NCBI GenBank assembly: GCA_031550535.1
Contig: JAVBOM010000038.1
Coordinates: 1 to 64,000, forward strand
Length of the DNA: 64,000 nucleotides
Source: Avichristensenella sp031550535
GTDB taxonomy: Bacteria > Bacillota > Clostridia > Christensenellales > Aristaeellaceae
Reading direction: 5' to 3'
The position numbers and the translations under genes were made by a program. Under the pieces are notes generated by a model. The model did no database searches, was not told where the DNA came from, and saw only the letters and a program-made list of their open reading frames with translations. Positions 17,376 through 26,240 of this stretch are shown in pieces (position 1 is the stretch's first letter; every line of letters begins with the position of its first letter).

Positions 17376-18110
17376 TTATGGGCTTGCCAGATGAAAACAG
17401 AAGGCATCATCCAGGTCGCCGATGGCCATGCCCATCTTCAGCCCGTGCCGGTACAGCGCCTTCGCGTGGATGCGATCGTGCCAAAGGAACCGCCGGAGCA
17501 CCTTGGTTTCGGTCCAAAGTTCGCCATCCGCCTCAAAGACGCGGAAGGGAGCAACGCCAAAGTTGCGACGCAACAGCTCCGCGCAAATCGCGCGGTTTTG
17601 GCCCAGCCGCCCCCGGACGAACCGGCCGTCCCTGATGCCGACGCGGGACAGGTAATACCCGCTCACCTGGTCCATGTGCAGCAGCATTTCGCTCGCGGTC
17701 GCGGGGGTCGCGCCGTGGAATGTGGGGCGCTGTTTTTCCGGCTGCACCCATTCCTTGTCAGAAATGCTGTCATACAGTTTCATGACGCATTCCGCGGAGC
17801 GCGTGACAAGCCCGCACCACGCGCTGAAGTCGCGCGCGGACAGGCGGCGGCAATCGCAATCCAGCAGAATCTCGGAATCCGCGTCGTCGATGCGCAGGCC
17901 GTCCCTTGCCTTTATCCTGCGCGTGATATGAATACCCCCCGGCGGCAGCGGCATATCCGCCCACCGCGTGTAGGCGAACAGTTCCCGCTCCGCCTTGCGA
18001 AGCGCGACCGCCTCCGTTTCGCCCCGCGCGTACGCGCCGGGATAGCGCGGGAACTGCATCAGGACGCCGAGATCATTGTATTCCGATACCAATTGCGTGC
18101 ATTCGGGCAC
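17376..18110 (-). CDS. Unknown protein, possible DinB-like fold
   Basis: The product has 244 residues. The middle and end contain MLLHMDQVSGYYLSRVG and RRFLWHDRIHAKALYRHG, His-bearing helices that recall the metal-binding four-helix DinB family. The similarity is only at pattern level. The GTG start at 18110 abuts the stop of the ferredoxin-like gene (18111-18113); an ATG at 18060 is an alternative. It is probably cotranscribed with that gene. Confidence 0.55.
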   Translation of the reverse strand: MPECTQLVSEYNDLGVLMQFPRYPGAYARGETEAVALRKAERELFAYTRWADMPLPPGGIHITRRIKARDGLRIDDADSEILLDCDCRRLSARDFSAWCGLVTRSAECVMKLYDSISDKEWVQPEKQRPTFHGATPATASEMLLHMDQVSGYYLSRVGIRDGRFVRGRLGQNRAICAELLRRNFGVAPFRVFEADGELWTETKVLRRFLWHDRIHAKALYRHGLKMGMAIGDLDDAFCFHLASP

Positions 18111-18803
18111 CTATCCCACGCATCCTTCCTGTATGCCCGTCGCATGGGGGCAGATCGCGCGGCACAAAAAGCATTTGATCTTGAATTTTCTGTCCTCTAT
18201 TGTGAAGAACTTGGAGCATCCTTTTCGCCCGAACGCGGCAAGGTCGTTCAGCGCACCGGCGGGGCAGGCTTCCACGCACTTGTTGCAGCCCGCGCACATG
18301 TTTGACTGCACTTTTTCGTCCGGCGCCAGCGCCGCGTCGGTCAGAACGGCACTAAGCCAAAGAAGGTTGCCGTAGCGCGGATTCGTCAGCAAATAGTTTT
18401 TCCCGATGACGCCAAGCCCTGCGATCTGGGCGGCGTGCTTCAGCGAAATGTACCCAAGCTGCTCTTTTCTCCCGCCCGCGTCCACCCATTTTCCGCCCGC
18501 CGCGCTGATGGCTTTTGTTTTGTAGCCATCGGCTTTGATCCGTTTTGCCACTTCCTTTGCCATGCCGGTCATTGCGGTGAGCATCGCGTTGCGGCTTGCG
18601 GTATACTCGTCGATATCGCGCATGACTTCCGGCGGAAACGCGGTGCCCAGGACGATGACGGAACGGCATTCCGGGAGCGCATCGGTGGGCGTAAAGCCAT
18701 CTGGTGCCAAATCGAAATCTGCGGAAGCGGCAATGCCGACCACATTCGCGCCTGCACCCATCCCATATTCTTTCACGATCGCGCTGGTCAGTTGAGCGGC
18801 CAT
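18111..18803 (-). CDS. Double [4Fe-4S] ferredoxin-like protein, QueG-related
   Basis: The product has 230 residues. The C-terminus carries MCAGCNKCVEACPAGAL and, later, CFLCRAICPHATG, enough Cys for two [4Fe-4S] clusters. The N-terminal part with GANVVGIAASADFD and LKHAAQIAGLGVIGKNYLLT is like the cobalamin-binding portion of epoxyqueuosine reductase and its many paralogues. It is too short and divergent to call QueG. The start at 18803 has GGGAGTG upstream. A similar but longer protein is encoded at 26431-27372. Confidence 0.7.
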   Translation of the reverse strand: MAAQLTSAIVKEYGMGAGANVVGIAASADFDLAPDGFTPTDALPECRSVIVLGTAFPPEVMRDIDEYTASRNAMLTAMTGMAKEVAKRIKADGYKTKAISAAGGKWVDAGGRKEQLGYISLKHAAQIAGLGVIGKNYLLTNPRYGNLLWLSAVLTDAALAPDEKVQSNMCAGCNKCVEACPAGALNDLAAFGRKGCSKFFTIEDRKFKIKCFLCRAICPHATGIQEGCVG

Positions 18804-18837
18804 TTCATCGTCACTCCCACTTAGGGGCTGTTTCAAA

Positions 18838-18915
18838 AAGCTAAATCGCGCAAACCGGGCGTCTTTTCCGGGATCTCTGCGTCGTTTTGCGTTTCGCAGT
18901 TGTCGCAATGAACGC
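18838..18915. repeat. Degenerate intergenic repeat related to 38110-38200
   Basis: CGTCTTTTCCGGGATCT...TTCGCAGTTGTCGCAATGAACGC resembles CGTCTTCGCGGATCT...TTCGCAATTGTCGCGCTGAACGC near 38130-38200. No gene is supported between 18804 and 19127. Confidence 0.4.
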
Positions 18916-19018
18916 CGTTCCTTGATCTGCCGAAAAATCCACTCCGGCCTGCATGATTTCCATTTTTGAAACATGACCTAATAATGCGCATGCTACAAAT
19001 GATTGCATGTTGATAGCA

Positions 19019-19047
19019 ATTATACCATAAAGCCGACGCCAGCACAA
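19019..19047 (-). promoter_or_regulatory. Promoter of the 18803 gene pair
   Basis: On the minus strand TTGTGC (19042-19047), 17 bp, then an extended -10 TGGTATAAT (-10 at 19019-19024). The leader would be about 210 nt long and holds the degenerate repeat. Confidence 0.65.
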
Positions 19048-19093
19048 CGCGGCGGTCCCTGCCGGATTCCTCCCGCCATTCCTGGAAACGCTA

Positions 19094-19121
19094 TTCACTT
19101 CCGCCGATTCTGTGATACAAT
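19094..19121 (+). promoter_or_regulatory. Promoter for a leaderless nuclease-helicase operon
   Basis: TTCACT (19094-19099), 16 bp, TACAAT (19116-19121). Only 6 bp separate the -10 from the ATG at 19128, so the mRNA would begin at or next to the start codon. Confidence 0.55.
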
Positions 19122-19127
19122 ACGCGT

Positions 19128-19493
19128 ATGCACGAACTGGAACAGGTCCTTGCCGCGCTTGCCGCCATCCGCGCGCCAAGGACCGTGAGCGAATATGACC
19201 TGCACGCCCTGGTGATGGCGGCGCTGGACGCGGCGGATGTCCCGTACCGGCACGAGGCCCCCGTTGCGACCCGGCGGCGCATCGATTTCCTGTGCGGCGG
19301 GGTGGGGGTGGAGGTCAAGCGGGGGAAGCCGGCGCTCACGCCGCTGCTCCGGCAGCTTTCCGCCTACGCGGCGAGCGGAATGGTGTCCGCGCTGGTGCTG
19401 GTGGCCGAGCGCCCGCCGCGCCTGCCGGAAACGCTCCGGGGCAAGCCGCTCCGCGCGGTCAGCCTGTTTAGGCTGTGGGGGGTGGCGCTGTGA
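19128..19493 (+). CDS. Small PD-(D/E)XK nuclease-like protein
   Basis: The 121-residue protein contains RIDFLCGGVGVEVKRGKP (about residues 49-66). The spacing of Asp, Glu-Val-Lys and a preceding Glu matches the PD-(D/E)XK active site of restriction-endonuclease-fold and VRR-NUC-like proteins. There is no other domain. It starts without a ribosome site and appears to be leaderless. The SNF2-type helicase follows immediately, so the pair probably acts together on DNA. Confidence 0.65.
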   Translation: MHELEQVLAALAAIRAPRTVSEYDLHALVMAALDAADVPYRHEAPVATRRRIDFLCGGVGVEVKRGKPALTPLLRQLSAYAASGMVSALVLVAERPPRLPETLRGKPLRAVSLFRLWGVAL

Positions 19494-19495
19494 GC

Positions 19496-21223
19496 ATGCC
19501 CGCGTATTTGCGCGACCAGCCCGTGGGCGTGCGCACATACGGCACGCTGTCATACAACCGCAAGGCCAAGTGCTGGACGATCAAGGGCGAGCCGTGCGTG
19601 ACGGAGCTGGCCAAGCGCCTGTTCCCGGGCTGCGCGGGGCACGGCCGCGGCGAGGCGCGCTTCACCGCGCACCGCCGCATCATCGGCGACCTGAACTGGC
19701 TGATGCTGCGCTACCCGCTGGAAATCATGGACCGCGACCAGGACCGCTGGGAACGGGCGCTGGACGACGCGCGCGGGTGGGTGGAGCGACGGCAGATGGC
19801 CGAATCGATGCCGGAATCGGTGAAGCCGCCCGCCGCGTACTTCGACGGCGAATTGATGCCGTTCCAGCAGAAGGGCCTGGCGTACCTGCTGCAAAACGAG
19901 CGTGCGCTGCTCGCGGATGAGATGGGCCTGGGCAAGACGGTGCAGGCGATCGCGCTCCTGGCCGCGACGCGGCAAATACCGGCGATGATCGTGGTGCCGC
20001 CGCATCTGGTCCGCAACTGGCGGCGGGAGCTGGATCACTTTCTGCGCCTGCCGGACGGGGTGCGCGTGCACGTCGTCCGGGGCCTGACGCCCTACCCGCT
20101 GCCAGAGGCGGACATCTACCTGATCCACTACCTGCTGCTGCGCGGGTGGAAGGAAGTGCTGCCGAACCTGGGCATCCGCACGCTCCTCTTTGACGAGGTG
20201 CAGGAGCTTCGCCGCGCGGGCACGGAGAAGTACAGCGCGGCAAGCCTCCTGTCCAGCGCGTGCGAGCGGGTGATCGGGCTGTCCGGCAAGCCCATTTACA
20301 ACCGGGGCGGCGAGATCTGGAACGTGGTCAACATCCTGGATTTTCACTTCCTGGGGAGCTGGGAGAGCTTTTCCCGGGAGTGGTGCGACGGCTATGGGCG
20401 TGGTGTGGTGCTGAAGCCCGACATCCTGGGCGAGCATCTCCGGCGCGAGGGGCTGATGCTGCGCCGCACCAAGGCCGAGGTGCTGCCGGAACTGCCGCCC
20501 AAGCGCCGCCTGGTGCAGGAGATCGACGCGGACGACGCGCTGTACGAGCGCCTGACCCGCGAGGTGCTGGAAAAGCTGCGCGTGCTGGCGAAGGACGAGA
20601 CGCTCACGCCGTCCAGCCGGGCGATCCTGGAAGAACAGGTCTCCCAGGAGGAACGGCAGGCGACCGGGCTGGCCAAGGCTGCCTATGTGGCCGCGTTCGT
20701 GCGCGCGCTACTGGAGGGCGGGGAGAAAGTGCTGCTGTTCGCCCACCATCACGCGGTGATGGACACCTATAAAAAGGAGCTGCGCGCGCACGGACCCGTC
20801 TTTATCACCGGGCGGGAGACGGACGAGCAGAAGGACCGCGCGGCGCGCAGCTTTATGGCGGGGGATGCGGACCTGTGCTGCATTTCGCTCCGGGCCGCGT
20901 CCGGGCTGAACCTGCAGCGCGCAACGTGCGTGGTCTTTGGCGAACTGGACTGGTCGCCCGCCGTGCACAGCCAGGCAGAGGACCGGGCGCACCGCATCGG
21001 CCAGGAGGACTCGCTCCTGTGCTATTATCTGGTCAGCCCTGCTGGGTCCGACCGGGACATGCAGGAGGCGCTGGGCCTGAAGGTCAGCCAATTTCTGGGC
21101 CTGATGGGTGATTTGCCGACGCCCGTGTCCGCCATCGCGGAACAGGAGACGATCGCCCGGGCGCACGTGCGGCGGATGATGGAGCGGGCGAGCGTGACAA
21201 CGAATTCAACCGGAGGAAAATAG
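19496..21223 (+). CDS. SNF2-family helicase-like ATPase
   Basis: The 575-residue protein has an N-terminal region of about 120 residues (YNRKAKCWTIKGEP, seen in SMARCAL1/HARP-like proteins) and then both SNF2 RecA lobes: LLADEMGLGKTVQAIALL (Walker A, 139-156), FDEVQELRR in place of DEAH (near 233), LSGKPIYNR (motif III), and QAEDRAHRIGQEDSL (motif VI, about 494-508). The ATG at 19496 follows the nuclease stop by 2 bp; a GTG at 19490 would overlap it. Expected role: ATP-driven translocation or annealing on double-stranded DNA. Confidence 0.85.
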   Translation: MPAYLRDQPVGVRTYGTLSYNRKAKCWTIKGEPCVTELAKRLFPGCAGHGRGEARFTAHRRIIGDLNWLMLRYPLEIMDRDQDRWERALDDARGWVERRQMAESMPESVKPPAAYFDGELMPFQQKGLAYLLQNERALLADEMGLGKTVQAIALLAATRQIPAMIVVPPHLVRNWRRELDHFLRLPDGVRVHVVRGLTPYPLPEADIYLIHYLLLRGWKEVLPNLGIRTLLFDEVQELRRAGTEKYSAASLLSSACERVIGLSGKPIYNRGGEIWNVVNILDFHFLGSWESFSREWCDGYGRGVVLKPDILGEHLRREGLMLRRTKAEVLPELPPKRRLVQEIDADDALYERLTREVLEKLRVLAKDETLTPSSRAILEEQVSQEERQATGLAKAAYVAAFVRALLEGGEKVLLFAHHHAVMDTYKKELRAHGPVFITGRETDEQKDRAARSFMAGDADLCCISLRAASGLNLQRATCVVFGELDWSPAVHSQAEDRAHRIGQEDSLLCYYLVSPAGSDRDMQEALGLKVSQFLGLMGDLPTPVSAIAEQETIARAHVRRMMERASVTTNSTGGK

Positions 21224-21227
21224 GGCA

Positions 21228-22052
21228 TTGCAGTTTATCAAGAAAAGGAAAGGGCTGACGATCCTGATTTTGCTGGCCCTGCTGCTTGTGGCGTACACGG
21301 TGGTCGGAGCCGTCCGCAGCCTGTATCTGGAGTCGACGCTCATCAAGGTGGGGTTGCCCGCGCGCGGGGACAGGACCGGCACTGTGCGCGTCGTGCAGGT
21401 GTCCGACCTGCATCTGGCCGTCTTTGGCGAAAAGAACCAGGAGCTGGTGGATCTGGTGGCATCGAAAAAGCCGGACATCATCCTCGCCACGGGCGACATG
21501 ATCGACAAGCGAGCGAAATCCATGGACGATACGATCGATCTGTTCCGAAGGTTCCTTCAGATCGCGCCGGTGGTCTATTCGCTGGGCAACCACGAGGTGG
21601 AGCGCGACGACGTGGTACAGCTGATGCGTTCGCTGGAAGCCGTCGGCGTTCAGGTTGTCAACAACAATGCCGTGACCGTCAACGTGAACGGCATGGCCCT
21701 GCGCATCGGCGGCGTGTACGTTGCGGAGCACCTGTACCTGCTGGACAGCGACGGCTCCCTCGACATCCTGCTCTGCCACTTTCCGGAAAAAATCGACGTG
21801 TTCGCGGCGTACGGCGTGCCGCTGACGTTCGCGGGGCACACGCACGGCGGGCAGTTCCGGCTGCCGCTGCTCGATATCCCGCTGTACGCGCCGGGCCAAG
21901 GCCTTTTCCCCACGTACACAAAGGGGCTGTATGAGGAGGGCGGCAGTTCCATGATCGTCTCCCGGGGACTGGGTAACTCCAGTTTCCCCTTCCGCGTGTA
22001 CAACCCGCCGGAAATTGTGGTGGCGGACATCACATGGACAGCACAACAATAA
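21228..22052 (+). CDS. Membrane-anchored calcineurin-like phosphoesterase (YkuE/YaeI type)
   Basis: The product has 274 residues. One N-terminal membrane helix (about 9-28) is followed by the metallophosphoesterase motifs VVQVSDLHLAVFG, ILATGDMIDKR, SLGNHE and TFAGHTHGGQFRLP, which supply the two-metal site. YkuE/YaeI relatives act on membrane-associated phosphoesters such as UDP-diacylglucosamine. The TTG start has GGAGGAAAATAGGGCA ahead and lies 4 bp after the helicase stop. Confidence 0.85.
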   Translation: MQFIKKRKGLTILILLALLLVAYTVVGAVRSLYLESTLIKVGLPARGDRTGTVRVVQVSDLHLAVFGEKNQELVDLVASKKPDIILATGDMIDKRAKSMDDTIDLFRRFLQIAPVVYSLGNHEVERDDVVQLMRSLEAVGVQVVNNNAVTVNVNGMALRIGGVYVAEHLYLLDSDGSLDILLCHFPEKIDVFAAYGVPLTFAGHTHGGQFRLPLLDIPLYAPGQGLFPTYTKGLYEEGGSSMIVSRGLGNSSFPFRVYNPPEIVVADITWTAQQ

Positions 22053-22073
22053 ATAATGCAAGGAGGCACACCT

Positions 22074-23321
22074 ATGGAGAATACGGCAAAGGGAACCAAG
22101 CTCGCGGCGTATGCGCGGCTGCTCATCCAGGTCGGGTTGAATGTTCAGAAGGGGCAGCGGATGATGCTCCGCGCGCCGGTGGAGTGCGCGGATTTCGCCC
22201 GCCTGTGCGCGGAGGCGGCGTATGACGCGGGCGCGCGCGAGGTCGTTGTGGACTGGAGCGACGACGCGCTCAGCCGCCTGCATTTCCTGCACGCGGACGA
22301 CGCGGCGTTTGACGAATGCCCCGCCTGGGTAGCGGACAAGTTCAACACCCTGGCGAAGGAGGGCGCGGCGTTTCTGTCCATCTACGCCACGGACCCGGAC
22401 ACGCTCAAGGGCGTTTCCCCGGACCGCATTCGCAGGAACGCGCAGGCGCGCGGCAAGGCGATGCAGCCCTACCGCGACGCGCAGATGCGCAACGAGGCCC
22501 GGTGGTGCGTCGCGTCCGTGCCCATCCCTTCCTGGGCACAGAAAGTGTTCCCGGACAAGACCGGGGCGGACGCCATGGACGCGCTGTGGGACGCCATTTT
22601 CCAGACGCTGCACATGGCGGGGGGCGGGGACCCCGTGGCGCTCTGGCGCGAGCAGGCGGCGCGCATGCGGGCGCGGTGCGAACGGCTGAACGCGCTGGAC
22701 CTCGCGTCCCTGCACTACCAGAACAGCCTAGGCACCGACCTTGTGATTGAGCTGCCGGAGGGCGCCATCTGGCTGGGCGGTGCGGAGGATGACCCGCACG
22801 GGGTTTCCTTCATGCCCAATTTGCCGACGGAAGAAATCTTCACCGCGCCGCGCCGGGACGGCGTGAACGGCACCGTCGTGTCGTCCATGCCCTTCTCGCT
22901 CCATGGCAATGTGATCGACCGGTTCACGCTGACGCTTAAAAAGGGCAAGATCGTCGGCATCAAGGCCAGCACGCCGGAGGAAGAAGCCGTCCTCACGAAC
23001 GCCATTTCCGTAGACGAGGGCGCGTCGTACCTGGGCGAAGTGGCGCTGGTGCCGTATGATTCGCCGATCCGGCGGCTGAACATTCTGTTCTTCAACACGC
23101 TGTTTGACGAGAACGCCTCGTGCCATCTCGCGTTTGGCGAGGCGTATCCGTGCCTTGCGGGCGCGGCGGCAATGACGAAGGAGGAGCTTACGGTGCGCGG
23201 GATCAACGACTCGATCGCGCACGAGGATTTCATGGTCGGCACGGGTGACCTGTCGATCATGGGCCGCACGCGGGACGGGCGGGAGGTTTCGGTGTTCGTC
23301 GATGGAAACTTTGCTTTTTAG
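22074..23321 (+). CDS. M29-family (thermophilic-type) metalloaminopeptidase
   Basis: The 415-residue product resembles AmpS/PepS/aminopeptidase T. Evidence includes YARLLIQVGLNVQKGQRMML at the N-terminus, the central NSLGTDLVIELPEGAIWLG, MPNLPTEEIFTAP with a metal-ligand Glu, and the C-terminal HLAFGEAYPC and SIAHEDFMVGTGDLSI. Two metal ions remove N-terminal residues from peptides in the cytoplasm. AAGGAGG precedes the ATG at 22074. Confidence 0.9.
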   Translation: MENTAKGTKLAAYARLLIQVGLNVQKGQRMMLRAPVECADFARLCAEAAYDAGAREVVVDWSDDALSRLHFLHADDAAFDECPAWVADKFNTLAKEGAAFLSIYATDPDTLKGVSPDRIRRNAQARGKAMQPYRDAQMRNEARWCVASVPIPSWAQKVFPDKTGADAMDALWDAIFQTLHMAGGGDPVALWREQAARMRARCERLNALDLASLHYQNSLGTDLVIELPEGAIWLGGAEDDPHGVSFMPNLPTEEIFTAPRRDGVNGTVVSSMPFSLHGNVIDRFTLTLKKGKIVGIKASTPEEEAVLTNAISVDEGASYLGEVALVPYDSPIRRLNILFFNTLFDENASCHLAFGEAYPCLAGAAAMTKEELTVRGINDSIAHEDFMVGTGDLSIMGRTRDGREVSVFVDGNFAF

Positions 23322-23324
23322 GGA

Positions 23325-24020
23325 ATGAAAGGGTTCAAGAAGGGTTTCCTGCACGGACTGCCCATCGGGCTGGGGTATCTGTCCGTCTCGATCGGCTTTG
23401 GTCTCCTGGCGGTAAGCGGCGGACTGACCATCGGCCAGGCGGTGCTGATCTCGATGGTGAACCTGACCTCCGCCGGGCAGCTTGCCGGCACGCGGGTGAT
23501 GATCGCGGGCGGCCCGCTGATGGAGATCGCGGCGACGCAGCTTGTCATCAACCTGCGCTACGCGCTGATGAGCGTGGCGCTATCGCAAAAGATGGACGAG
23601 GATGTGCGCCTGCCCGCGCGGCTCGGGTTCGCCTTTTTTGTCACGGACGAGATATTCGCCGTGTCCGCCGGGCAGCCGGACACGCTGCAAAAGCCGTATC
23701 TCGCGGGCCTCACTGTGCTGCCGTACATCGGCTGGGCGCTGGGCACACTGATCGGCGCGGCGCTGGGCGCGGTGCTGCCCGCCGTGCTCCGGGACGGCAT
23801 GGGCATCCTGCTGTACGGCATGTTCCTGGCGATCATCGTGCCGCCCGCGCGGGAGAGCGCGTCCATCCGCGCGGCGGTGGTGCTGTCGGCCGCGCTGAGC
23901 TGCGCGCTGCGCTATGTGCCGGAGCTGAACCGGATCGGCGGCGGCTTTGCGGTGGTGCTGTGCGCGGTGGCGGCGTCGGTGTTCTGCGCGTGGCGGTATC
24001 CAGTCAGGGAGGGCGCGTAG
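23325..24020 (+). CDS. azlC: AzlC-family branched-chain amino-acid exporter subunit
   Basis: The 231-residue membrane protein has the AzlC pattern: GLPIGLGYLSVSIGFGLLA and QLVINLRYALMSVALS near the N-terminus, then FFVTDEIFAVS. With AzlD it is expected to export branched-chain amino acids and analogues. It is 3 bp downstream of the aminopeptidase gene; peptide degradation and amino-acid export would be coexpressed. Confidence 0.88.
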   Translation: MKGFKKGFLHGLPIGLGYLSVSIGFGLLAVSGGLTIGQAVLISMVNLTSAGQLAGTRVMIAGGPLMEIAATQLVINLRYALMSVALSQKMDEDVRLPARLGFAFFVTDEIFAVSAGQPDTLQKPYLAGLTVLPYIGWALGTLIGAALGAVLPAVLRDGMGILLYGMFLAIIVPPARESASIRAAVVLSAALSCALRYVPELNRIGGGFAVVLCAVAASVFCAWRYPVREGA

Positions 24021-24329
24021 ATGGACGGCAAGCGATTCGCCCTGTACCTGCTGACGATGGCGGGCGTGACGTACCTGATCCGCGCGCTGCCGTTCGTGCT
24101 GTTCCGCCAAAAGATCACGAACCGCTTCGCGCTGTCGGTGCTGTACTACGCGCCATACGCGGTGTTGGGCGCGATGACATTTCCGGATATCCTGTACTCG
24201 ACGGGCAGCCTGCCGACCGCGGGCGTGGGGCTTGCGGTCGCGTTCATAGCGGCCTGGAGGAAGCTTCCGATGGTGCTGGTGGCGCTGCTGGGGAGCGGCG
24301 CGGCGGTGCTGATGGGGCTGGTCGTATAA
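24021..24329 (+). CDS. azlD: AzlD-family small membrane subunit
   Basis: The product has 102 residues and three to four membrane helices with the family features VTYLIRALPFVLF and PYAVLGAMTFPDIL. The ATG follows the azlC stop directly, and AGGGAGG within the end of azlC is its ribosome site. Confidence 0.88.
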   Translation: MDGKRFALYLLTMAGVTYLIRALPFVLFRQKITNRFALSVLYYAPYAVLGAMTFPDILYSTGSLPTAGVGLAVAFIAAWRKLPMVLVALLGSGAAVLMGLVV

Positions 24330-24354
24330 TCAATCACAAAAGGAGGCAATCCCC

Positions 24355-24804
24355 ATGGTAGGTGTGGAAATCGATCTGGTGGTATCCGACAGCCTGAAGG
24401 CCCTGGCTTTGTATGAAAGCGTCTTTGGTGAGATCCAGCGCGTGGAGGTCACGTCGTACGAGCGTGGGGGCAACGAGGCCGTGTTCACGCTGTACGGCAC
24501 GCGGTTTCACATGCTGGACGAGAACCCGGCGTACCAGCTCATCGCGCCAAAACCCGGAGACCCCAAGCCCATGTGGCTGAATGTCCTCGTGCCGGACATC
24601 CGCGCCACGTACCAAAAGGCGATGGACGCGGGGTGCCAGGCGGTGCAGCCCGTCACCGAAATGCCGGAAATGGGCGGCATCAACGCGCTTTTTGCCGACC
24701 CGTTCGGCTACCTGTGGATGCTGCACGAGATCGTCCGCGAGGTTTCATTCGAGGAGCGTTGCCGCATCCTGGAACAGCAGACGGGCACGCAGCCGGAGGC
24801 ATAG
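24355..24804 (+). CDS. VOC-superfamily protein
   Basis: The 149-residue protein has the paired beta-alpha-beta units of the vicinal-oxygen-chelate fold: LVVSDSLKALALYESVFG at the start and FADPFGYLWMLHE near the end, as in PhnB/YcbJ-like relatives. The activity cannot be told. AAAGGAGGCAATCCC precedes the ATG. Confidence 0.8.
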   Translation: MVGVEIDLVVSDSLKALALYESVFGEIQRVEVTSYERGGNEAVFTLYGTRFHMLDENPAYQLIAPKPGDPKPMWLNVLVPDIRATYQKAMDAGCQAVQPVTEMPEMGGINALFADPFGYLWMLHEIVREVSFEERCRILEQQTGTQPEA

Positions 24805-24805
24805 C

Positions 24806-25219
24806 ATGTGGGCTGTATACGCGCTGCTGTCGGCGGTATTCGCGGCGCTCACGTCCATCCTGGCCAAGATCGGCATTGAGCGCGTGAACTCCAACCTCGC
24901 CACCGCGATTCGCACGGTTGTGGTGCTGCTGATGGCGTGGGGCATCGTGTTCGCCACGGGGCGGCACCGGGAAATCGCGGACATTGGCCCACGAAGCTGG
25001 CTGTTCCTCATTCTGTCCGGCTGCGCCACGGGCTTGTCCTGGATGTTCTATTACAAGGCGCTGCAGATGGGCGACGCGTCCCGTGTGGTGCCGATCGACA
25101 AGTTCAGCGTGGTCATCACGATGGTGCTGGCGTTCCTGGTGCTGGGCGAGCCGCTGACGCCCAAGGCGCTCGTGGGCGGCGTGCTGATCACGGCGGGGAC
25201 GTTTGTGACGATTTTGTAG
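24806..25219 (+). CDS. Single-domain EamA-family transporter
   Basis: The product has 137 residues and about five helices, one half of a usual DMT transporter: ALLSAVFAALTSILAKIGIE to start and GEPLTPKALVGGVLITAG to end. Such short forms work as dimers. It is 1 bp after the VOC gene and is the last gene of the operon begun at 19128. Confidence 0.82.
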   Translation: MWAVYALLSAVFAALTSILAKIGIERVNSNLATAIRTVVVLLMAWGIVFATGRHREIADIGPRSWLFLILSGCATGLSWMFYYKALQMGDASRVVPIDKFSVVITMVLAFLVLGEPLTPKALVGGVLITAGTFVTIL

Positions 25220-25248
25220 GCGGAGTGGTATTGAACGGATCAGGACAG

Positions 25249-25276
25249 AGAAGACCGCGCTTGTGATGACGAGCGC
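25249..25276 (+). terminator. Intrinsic terminator of the 19128-25219 operon
   Basis: GACCGCGCT pairs with AGCGCGGTTTTTT; a clean T-tract follows. Between here and 25459 I see no gene, only a short inverted repeat (CATACCCTGGTATG near 25412). Confidence 0.85.
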
Positions 25277-25459
25277 GGTTTTTTGCGATTCAAGCCCTCG
25301 CATAGCGCGCCAAGCCGCCCGTGTCTTGCACCGGCAGCGGAATTTCCCGCCATATATCCCGCCCGCCAGGACAATCGTCGCCGTTCCATGCGCAAACGCA
25401 TTCCCTGCCGCATACCCTGGTATGGGGGAGGGCAGTACTTGAATTTAGGAGCGTTATCA

Positions 25460-26095
25460 ATGAATCAATATTATCGTTCTGGATCCGGCTGCGGTTCGGG
25501 TTCATGCTATAGAAACACCTGTATCACCTCCGGCCCGGAAGGGACGAACTGCAACCGGGAAATCTTTTATATCAGCGGGAAAGTGATCGGTGTCAACGGT
25601 TCCCCTGCGAGGCGCGTCACCGTGAACTACTCGGTGGATGGCGAGGATGGCTTTGTGACCACCAACCGCCATGGCGATTATTCTATTTCCGTTCCGCGCT
25701 GCGCGGCGGTCTCCGTTTCCGTCGATGTGGGGCTTGGCGTAACGGTTTCCCCGGGCATGTACTACTTCGGCGGCGTGTGCGCCGATTCCAAGAACCGCAA
25801 CTTCAGGCTCCACCCTGTGGTTCCGCCGGCACCTGTTACCTATACCGTGAGCGGAAATGTTTCGGGGCTTGCGTCGGACGAAGGCGTGCAGGTCTTTTAC
25901 TCGATCGACGGCGTACTCGCCATCGCCACGACCGACGTGGATGGCAACTACGCCTTCACCGCGGACGCCGGCACCACCGTGGTGATCACGCCGATGGCGC
26001 AAACGGGCTATTCCGTCGCGCCGGCAAGCTACACAATCACCGGCTTGGCCGGCGATACGCCAGACCAGGACTTTGTCTATACGCCCCTCGTCTAA
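25460..26095 (+). CDS. Carboxypeptidase-regulatory-like (Ig-fold) repeat protein
   Basis: The product has 211 residues. A Gly/Ser/Cys-rich N-terminus is followed by two beta-sandwich repeats, each running from YxISGKV or YTVSGNVSG through a VDGEDGFVTTNRHGDYSIS or TTDVDGNYAFT core. These match CarboxypepD-reg/Cna-B-like modules of surface proteins. There is no obvious signal peptide or anchor. TTTAGGAGCG precedes the ATG. Function unknown. Confidence 0.65.
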   Translation: MNQYYRSGSGCGSGSCYRNTCITSGPEGTNCNREIFYISGKVIGVNGSPARRVTVNYSVDGEDGFVTTNRHGDYSISVPRCAAVSVSVDVGLGVTVSPGMYYFGGVCADSKNRNFRLHPVVPPAPVTYTVSGNVSGLASDEGVQVFYSIDGVLAIATTDVDGNYAFTADAGTTVVITPMAQTGYSVAPASYTITGLAGDTPDQDFVYTPLV

Positions 26096-26130
26096 GCCTT
26101 GCGGCGGGCAGTGCCCCGCCAGGCACCCTT

Positions 26131-26192
26131 GACGGTGGCGCGGATGTGGTAAGTTGGGCGCCATAAAGGAATTCCGCCAGGATTCCCTACCT
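26131..26192 (+). repeat. Two-hairpin repeat (type A, diverged hairpin 1)
   Basis: GGTGGCGCGGATGTGGTAAG, TTGGGCGCCATAAAGGAATTCC-GCC-AGGATTCCCTACCTC. Hairpin 2 is kept; hairpin 1 has lost part of its pairing. Confidence 0.7.
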
Positions 26193-26207
26193 CACCTCAA
26201 AAACAGG

Positions 26208-26236
26208 CGGGAGCGCTTTCGGGCGGCTCCCGCCGC
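26208..26236 (+). terminator. Hairpin after the Ig-fold protein gene
   Basis: GGCGGGAGC and GGCTCCCGCC form a strong stem around GCTTTCGGGC. The T-tract is short, so termination is not certain. Confidence 0.45.
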
Positions 26237-26240
26237 TTTG

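Noticed and set aside
25770..25810. Repeat-derived segment in the Ig-fold protein (ADSKNRN resembles a peptide that the repeat would encode)
   Set aside because: The DNA similarity to the repeat is short and hairpin 2 is missing. Such D-x2-N motifs are normal in this beta-sandwich family.
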